From positions 68,717-132,716 of the forward strand of contig JAKCWW010000185.1 in the NCBI GenBank assembly GCA_026260175.1: DNA of 64,000 bases, in the 5' to 3' direction. The notes beneath the pieces were generated by a model. That model ran no database searches. It was not told the origin of the DNA and saw only the letters and a program-made list of their open reading frames with translations. The DNA is from Reticulitermes lucifugus. Taxonomy: Eukaryota; Arthropoda; Insecta; Blattodea; Rhinotermitidae. Shown in pieces: positions 48,701 to 57,700 of the stretch (the stretch's first letter is position 1; the number at the start of each line of letters is the position of its first letter). The position numbers were made by a program, and so were the translations under genes.

Positions 48701-51700
48701 AGTAATGATCAAGGGAATTGAGCGTAATGCAAGTAAGTTTCATGCATTGTTAAAAAGTGATAAGAATGACTCTCTGTATGGTTATGTAAAGTAATTTCAT
48801 TTTACGGAATTTAATTTGTAACCCTTCCATCACTGTGATACTTCTAGGTTTAAGAACATGTAGTTTGTATGGTTTCTTTAATCTAAAAAGTGCATTTATT
48901 TGTCTGCTTTGTATGCATGCAGTGCATCCAAGAATGCATAGTGTTGGTTATAGGTTATTTGTCATCTTTTAAATAATGGCCAGATTTTGATGAAACACAG
49001 TACTAAGAGGCAGTCTTAAATAGTACATGAAATCAGAGACAATTCCAACTTTACACAAGCTTAAATATATAAAATATATAAAACACTTAAATACCCAAAA
49101 GAAGGCAATAAGATATAACTTCTATGTTTTGCGGTACTTGCGGTGCACTGGGTTTTGTACCTGCAGTGAGTGGGAATTGAAGCCATTGAAGTATACAAAA
49201 AACACATGTCCACCATTCATGTTTACAGTATCATTTGGAATTAGCCTGTGCTGATACTTGTCCACTGCAAAATATTTTGATAATTTCTTCATACACAATG
49301 TTTCAACTTCAAGGCAGTCATATTCTCTTAATGCATACTTCTGGTTCATTTGTTATAGTTGTATCACACTCAGAAGAAAATAATACCAGAACAAATTAAA
49401 ATGTCAGTTCCTCTGAGACAGTTATATCAAATATTTTCTTTTAAATTTCGTGGAAATATTACTCCTGGAAAGACTCAACAATTTTCAGTACAGGAATTTT
49501 GGCCTTCGGGAAAATCTGATAACCATTGTACGATTGTGACTACTGCTGCTACTACTACTACTACTACTACTACTACATACAGACTGGCTGATGTGTGAAA
49601 TAATCCTTCTTTCTTAATTGTAGCTAATGTTTATGAAGCACGGAATAAATTGTTGGGATTGGAAGAACCAAGAGTTATTGCTGATATACCACAAACATAT
49701 ATCCCAGAGACTCCTCCTCCTGGTACAATTTATAAAGGTAAGGCAGTCAAATTAGTGCTTCTGTAAAGTTAAAAAGCCAAAGTTGTGTGTGTGCTTAAGC
49801 ATTGTTCTCTGAAGATATATGGAGTGCAGATAATGCACACAGAGTACTAAATGGAAATGAAGGTCACCTTCATTCCCTGCTATCTTACCTCTAACAAAAG
49901 AGCCCCCTGTACCCATGGAAATGAGGCTGAGTTGGATTAACATCTGGTTAGGTCATGGTAGTGATTTAAGTAATACCGTGTTCATGTGATGTTACCCTGT
50001 AAGACAAGTGACAAAATTAGGTGCTAATGTAATTACTAGTAACACAATTTTAATATTTTTATACTACAGGTTCAAATACAGGAAATATGAGCTAATACAG
50101 TTGTTCCAATTTGGAAATGTCATAATTGGTTACAATTTATTGTCGATACATATTCAGAATTAAAACTCGAACAAATATAAAGTGTTTATGTTTTGAGTTT
50201 TTTCTGTCCTGATAAACTTTTGCCAATCCCAGTGGCTGCATGGTCTAAGGCGTGGCTCTACGGGCGCTTGCTTGCTGGGATTGTGGGTTTGAATCCTGCC
50301 AGGGGCATGGATGTCTGTTGTGAGTGTTGTGTGCTGCCAGGTAGAGATCTCTCCGTCGGGCTGATCACCCATCCAGAGGAGTCCTACTGAGTGTGGTGTG
50401 TGTAAATGAGTGTGATTGAGGAACCTCATACAGGAGGCCTAGGCCCACAAGGGCTGTTAAGCCATGATAAAAAAAACAACTTTTATTTGTAGATATTTAT
50501 ACTAGAACATGCACATTACTTCACTACATATTGTGGGAGTTTCTGCCATCTTCAGACATAGCATGCCCATTTTTTTTTATACTGCTTTCACCGTGCATTT
50601 TCACTCACTATTCAGTTTATTATGCATTTGTTGGTAAACTGAATAATAGCATGCCCAATTTGTCACTTTTGTGTGTTACATCTGAAGAAGGCATAAATTG
50701 CCAAAAAATGTAGTGAAGTCAGTTGCATACTGTAATGTAAATATACATATATAAAGTCATATTAGGAAGAGAAAAATCGTAATATTGATTTACATAAACA
50801 CAATATAATGTAAAAAATTATGTAATTCTAACCATAACCTATCTTTGGGATCAGAAGATTTTTCAGGACATTTAAAATTATGACAGGAAAGGTGAGAAGG
50901 TATGAATACCTAAAGTTACAGGAATCAGTTATATTGCACAATGGGCAACTTCATTGCTATGTAATGCTCATTAATGTCAATATTTCTGTACTCTGAGAAA
51001 TATAATAATTGTATGATGCAACATATGTGAAAGCATAATTCTTACAGAGTTTGCACACCAAGTAACAATGCTTGTCCTTAGTGTGTCTATTTGTTAATAT
51101 TTAATTATTTTACATTACAACAATCCTATTCACTGCTTCTTTTACAATATTTCCCTCAGAATGAGCAAACAAATTATATACTTCTTACCTCATGAAATTC
51201 TAGTGTGACATAAATAAAACTAGGTTAATTATTAGACCCAACATGTGACTCCACAATGTGTGTAACCAGAAATCACTTTGAAGATGATTAAAACAGTTCT
51301 TTATGAGCTCAGTCATGTATAAAGTAAATACATAAATGTAGATCTGCAGCTGTCTGTCCCTGTCTGCAGTTATTTTATGTGTTTTCTAGTAATAGTGTTG
51401 ATATGGTATTTTGGCAGATATATATGGAACCAGTGCTGGAATATGTCCGGTTCACAACACTCTGACCATAAACACAGGATGTATTGGACTGCCAGGAATT
51501 AACATCCCTCCTTTGCAAACAGCCCTTACACCCCCTTTCCCATCCCCTGTTGGGAGCATTGGTAACCAATGGGCTGGAGGATTTGGGTCTCCTACAACAA
51601 TACCTACTCCAGTTCCTATGGGTTCACTCTTCCACACACCAGTACTGCCACAGTCCACACTGAACCACTTGATGAACCTGCAGCAACACTCATTAATGAT

Positions 51701-54700
51701 GCATCAAATGGGAGGTGGTATTGTGGCCCCAGGTGTTCGGTCAACTGATTCTTCTTGCAATACCTCAATTACTGGCAGCAGCAGTAGCACAAATCATATG
51801 CTTGGAAGTTTCTCAAAAAGCAGTGCATCTTTAGCCTCTGATACAAAGGACAATAATGGTGAGTCTTTATGTGCATTCAGTGTGAAGTACAGTAATATGT
51901 TAAATCAATGATTTACGACTTCCATCACTAGGTTACATCCTGACCACAATATTAATTTTTAATGCCATAAATAGATATGAAATTTCATATCCTAGGACTA
52001 AATGTAAAAACTTGAAGTTCATCAAAAGCTGTAGTATAAAAATAGCCAAGGATTTATTCTAATGTGTCATAATTTGAATAACTAGAATATTCGGCCCTAA
52101 GAGTGAGGAGTTAACAGAAAGTAGCTAAGAAATTGTCTAATGAGGAGGTTGATAATTTTTACTCCCCACAGAACATTCTTAGGATTTTCATATCAAGGAG
52201 GATAAAACAAGTAGGGTATGTGGAGTGTAACGGACAGCTAAGAAAAATATATGGGGCTTTAGTGGGAGAACCTGAAGGAAAGAGACTACTTTGAATACCT
52301 AGGCATAGATTGGAGAATCATATTAAAATGAGCCTTAAAGAAATAAAGTGTGGGCTGGATTCATCTTAGGATAGGAACCACTGGTGTACTGTTTAAACAG
52401 AGTAGCAATGACCTTTGGCCTCCATAAAATGCTGGGAATTCTGCTCTGTAGATTTAGTTATACAATTAGTACAATAACAAATATTTATGTCAAAATTAAG
52501 ACAGAATAAATTGAGGCACCTTTGTTATTCTTGGTTACAAACTGCCATTGTCATCATTTTCTAATACAAAAAATATTAAAGTAAATAAATCTATTATCCT
52601 ATCCACTGTAATTTCAAGACTTCATTTCTTACCATGGGAGAAAAAAAAAAGTTGAAAGTACTGGAAAACAAAGTGATAAGGGAGATGAATGGAGCAGTGA
52701 GGATTGCTGTCTTCCATGATGTGGCAAGCATGAGATCCTTCCATTTTCAGGATGGAAGATGAAGGAAGGCAGCATGTTCCACTGAAACAGCAATGATCAT
52801 AGCCACTGCTACAAACACATCAAATTTCACACAAACTAAGCAAGATTAAAGTGTGAAGAACATCATGAATTACATATTTTCCCAGCATTTTTAGGGTTAT
52901 GAAACTGAGAGGCAATTACATACAATTTTTGTTGGAGCAGGTTTTGGTAACAGCCTGAATTCAATTGATCTTGATTTGATCTGACAAGGTGGGCCTTTGT
53001 GTTAGCATTTATCCTATAGATTATAATGGTAAGTTAGTTCAAAATGTTGACAATATTATAAATGTCATTTTCTGACATGATTCAGGGTGGAAGAATAAAT
53101 ATTGTTACATGATAGTTGAAGATACTTAAGGTGTGATTTTCTTTGTAGTTTTTTCATCTTTGAGCAGCAATACGAGCTCTTTATCAAGTCCTGCATTAAG
53201 TCCACAGACTGGTAATTCTCCAGTCCAGAAAAATGGGATAAAATCAGACTCAACCAATACAGGTAGGCATGAGACAAATATGCTACATTACAGGTTATTG
53301 CAGTAGGGCTAATGAAGATTCCCTCTTCTGGGACATTACACTGTTTACTTGTATGCAGGTACCAATATTTCAAAGGAGTGTACGGCCCCTATCTTCAGAG
53401 TGGCCCCAGTCACTCTTTAGGATGATAGAGAAAATACACTCCTCCAAATCATTTGTACCTATATACAACCCTATATTATGTCATATCCTAGAAGACAGAA
53501 ATCTACATAAAGTTAGAAATTGCATAGCATGAATCCTTTTCCTTGCACAATTGCTCAATTCTGCTGTAATTTAAATTATAAAATGTGTTATGGCCAGAAA
53601 CGCTAGAAGTAATAAAGTCCTCTGTGTAATTCTGTTTATGAATGCTTTACTTGGAGAAGAAACATTCTGACCATGGAAGTTATCATTTTTCACCTTATGC
53701 CATAAATGGTAAGTCTATTTAATGTTTTTCAATTCCTTAGATGATTTAATTTGCTATGAACAAGAATTGTTCCCTAGTAATGCGGGTTCATTCTCTATTA
53801 GTGAAGCAATGTATAAATCACTGGGAACAGAAATGTAAATTGTGGTAAACCAATAAGCCTTGCTTCTTGTAAGTTCATTGCGCAATGCAGAATTTATGAA
53901 TTTCAAATAATGCATGCAGTGTAACCATATAGGTGAGTTGATTTCGTGAAAGCAGAGACTGAGATCTCAATACTGTAATGAACATACAGAAACTGCTAAC
54001 AGAGTGTCACTGAATATAAATATAAATCACTGAAATTTTTTTAGGTTGTGATATATCAGTACAAAAATTAAACTTTCTGACATTAATCCCACAAAAGCAC
54101 AATTCATGATTTGAGAAAACATAACATGGTCTAGAGAATGCTTTTAGGAACACCTACTACTGTGTTGTGTGTATGTTTGTCTGTCTGTCCATGTCTGTTT
54201 TTCTATTGTGTCTTGATGCCTGTAGCCTATGATCTTGGAAAAAAATGTATGGGAGACTGACCAGTTTATAATAACAAAATGTCAATTTGTATTATAATGT
54301 CTAAATAGTAGTAGTAAAATACATGCGTGTGTTGTGTTAATTGCAGACTTCTGCAGCATGATGTCTGATCTGATGAATGGCACAGATCGTCGTGCTCCAG
54401 GCTGTGAGAAGAAAACTCTGGAACTTGCTGCTCAGCAGTCGCTTAATACACTTGACTTTGACAAGAAGTTTCTCGCTTACCACGGTATTTTGTACATCTT
54501 TCATTTCCTATTAATGTTTCAAAAGTAACTCTTCAGTATTTGTGTCTTCCTTACAATCCACAATGTCTACTGTAATGTTTTCAGTATCTTTGTCTTGCTT
54601 ACACTCCACAACGTCTACTGTAATGTCTTCAGTATTTGTCTTGTTTACACTCCACAATGTCTACAGTAATATCTTCAGTATTTGTCTTGCTTACACTCCA

Positions 54701-57700
54701 CAATGTCTAATGTAACATCTTAAGTATTTGTGTCTTGTTTACATTCCACAATGTATAATGTAATGTCTTAAGTATTTGTGTTATAAAAGATCTTCAGTAT
54801 GTTACAAAAATATCTGATATTTCTGTTCACAAGCAATAATTGTTTCCACTGAAAAATTTAAGGGTGGAGTTAACTTTTCAGAATTGGAGAGAATATTAAC
54901 ATATATTTTTGCATTTGGCTGCATGAAATTCACATCAAACCATGCAGGTACAATTATAAGGAAGATTTTATATAGTTACAGGTTCTTTGGTCAACAGTAC
55001 TTTGTCAACTATATACCTTCCATAATGTTAAACAAATAAATGAAAGAAAGATATGAATCAAAAGAGGTGGGAAAGATATGGAAAGAAGCAGTTGTCCTAT
55101 TTTCAGGTACTACCTAGCATGTGCCTGGCCAGGCTGATGTTAAAAACAAAAACTTTGGTCAGAATAACCACTCCACATTAAAGTTTTAAACTGAAAGCCT
55201 TCTACAGAAGAAACAGGTTTGCCAGGCACAGTACACACACAAATTGAATTGATTATACCAAATTGAAATGTAACTTTCTTGAAGGTGTGTACAATGTTTC
55301 AATTACCATTACTTAAAATAGAGGTTTGTCATGAACATTTTATGGTAATTGATTCTATTAAGTTAACTTTTATCCAATATATCACATTTAAAAAAAATGT
55401 ATCTCCAGTTTGAAGAACACTTCTGAAGAAAATATGTATCATTATTCCATTTATGAAATTGTTGATGCAATTTCAATGATTGTTTATTGATAGCAATGAA
55501 GACGAAGCCTGTTCCTGGTAACATACGTGTACCAACGTCTGCTTGGTCCGGTTATGGTCTGAGTCATTCCAGTCCTGCACCAGAACTTGAGCACAGGAAG
55601 AAGGAAAGCTTTGCTGCCTCTCTACTAGACGTAATGAACGAGAAAACATCACTTAAAGTAGTTCTTACTTCTCTCTTTCCAACTTTAAACTTTGAACGGT
55701 ATTATTTTCATAATACTGGTTGATTTCAGGCTTCCGTCATAGTATGAATGAAATCTCCGACCTTCTGGGTCCAGAAAAAAGGAGATTTCATTCATAACAC
55801 TTGTTTTGCAAGTATAAAAATATTATACTCAAGTAAAAGCAGTTAAAGAGAGACTAATAATCTTCACTAAGTCTGAATGCTAGTCTGTGTTAGTGCATAA
55901 AATGAAAGCATAACTGGAAAGGCTATTTGTCTCATGTTGCATCTGTGAAATTACTAGTCTAATTTTTACGACATTTTGTAGTGGGGGTCTGCACTACAAG
56001 TCAGCACGAAAATTTAAAATTAGTATGCATGTCCAGATATAAAAATTCTTAATTTACATGAAATGCTCATTAAATAATATACCAGATTTTCTAAAAATTG
56101 CCCACTGTACAAATCAATTTGTAAATTATGTAAGACATAGGTGTAGATATGATCAACTTTTACTTGAAACTTTTTCGATTTGATGGATGTTTAATTACTA
56201 CAAAGAAGTTTGATCATAGCCCAAGCCTTAGGTACTATAAGCATTTCATGTTGATTATCTGAAAGTTCTCTCACCTGCCTTTTTTTTTCTTATTTTATTT
56301 TATTTTATTATTATTTTTGTGCACCTTTGCACTTTGTGAAGGAGCCATTCACTCTAATGTCTTCCCCTAATGTCTTGGAAACTGATGAAACTTTGACAGT
56401 CAAATTTTCATTAAGCAGTTTTAAAAAATGTATATGGTTGTATCACATAATCATTGGTGCAGATATGAGAATAGTTGTAATTGGTGACTGGGTCTTTTGG
56501 AAGCAAGCCTTGGACTCTTCACTGAAATTTTCACTCTCAGATCCTCTTCATGTTCTGCACAGTAACACAAATGTTATTTTCTTGAGAAACCATACTGTAC
56601 AGATGGTGAATCATGCAGGAAAATGTATCATGTTTGCAGGAAGCTTATGGTACAGATGGTCCCACAAACTCAAATTTGGCATCATCGCCTTCAGCATTTC
56701 CAAGTACATCATCAGAATATACTGACGGCCCTCTGAGCGCTAGCAACTACCTCGACTCTATACCGACCTCTATTCTGAACCGAACTGCTGGCCTGAAACC
56801 TAATGATTTGGGTACTCTGCTTTTGGGATTGGGACTTGAAAAATACCTGAGTAAGATGCAATTGAATCTACATACTTAGTGCACGTATACACATATATAA
56901 CACTACATTGAAAATGAAAGCCATTACTCCCCATTATGTTAAAGCAAAAGGTAAATTGTTACATTCTGGGAGATAAATTTGGGTCCATCATCAGCAAGTT
57001 TATTTTAGCATTTGAAACACTTTCTTCAGAATGTATGAGTAGGCCTATATAATGTGAAATGTTTTTCTGAAGTGTATTCTGAAAAGTTCATTGGTTGCAA
57101 TAAGCACTGTATGAGATATCCTTAAACTGGAGCAAGTAAAGCAGTATCCCCGACTGGCCACTGTGATTCAAAGATCTGCTTCTGTTTCAGATCTTTGAAA
57201 TTGTTTGTTGAAGCCCAGGCTTGTTGTTTCATGTAAATACTGTAAGTTAAATTGTCCAATGTGAACAGAAACTAATTTGATCAATATATTTTTGTACGGG
57301 GGAGCCAGAATAGCTTAATCTGTATACAGACTAGGCCATAGGCCGGACTGTACGGGGTTCGAATTCCGGTACGGGCAAGAGATTTTTCTCTTCTCCCAAA
57401 TGCTCAGACCATCTCTGGAGCCCACCCAGCCTCCGTTAAGTGGGTACCGGGGTTGTTTCCCGGCGCGTAAAGCAGCCAGGGCGTGACATTGAACACTCAC
57501 TTCCATCTAGCACTGATATTAAGAATGAGTGGAGCTATACCTCTACTCCCTTTATATGTCTTCAAGGTGTGGACAGGTACAACTTTAACTTTTATTTTGG
57601 TATGGACTACTGGAATTAAGTTTTGTGCAAATATATTCTCAAAGTTTATGTAGAGTTCCAAGTATACATTTTCCACAGTTTGTGGACTACTTTTACATGT

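Noticed and set aside
51452-51658. Minus-strand open frame opposite exon 10.
   Set aside because: Shadow of the coding strand of BicC exon 10; no independent support.
57300-57375. Possible tRNA gene (A- and B-box-like sequences, also in other family 1-4 copies).
   Set aside because: No complete cloverleaf or acceptor stem, and the head continues into a SINE body shared by several copies.
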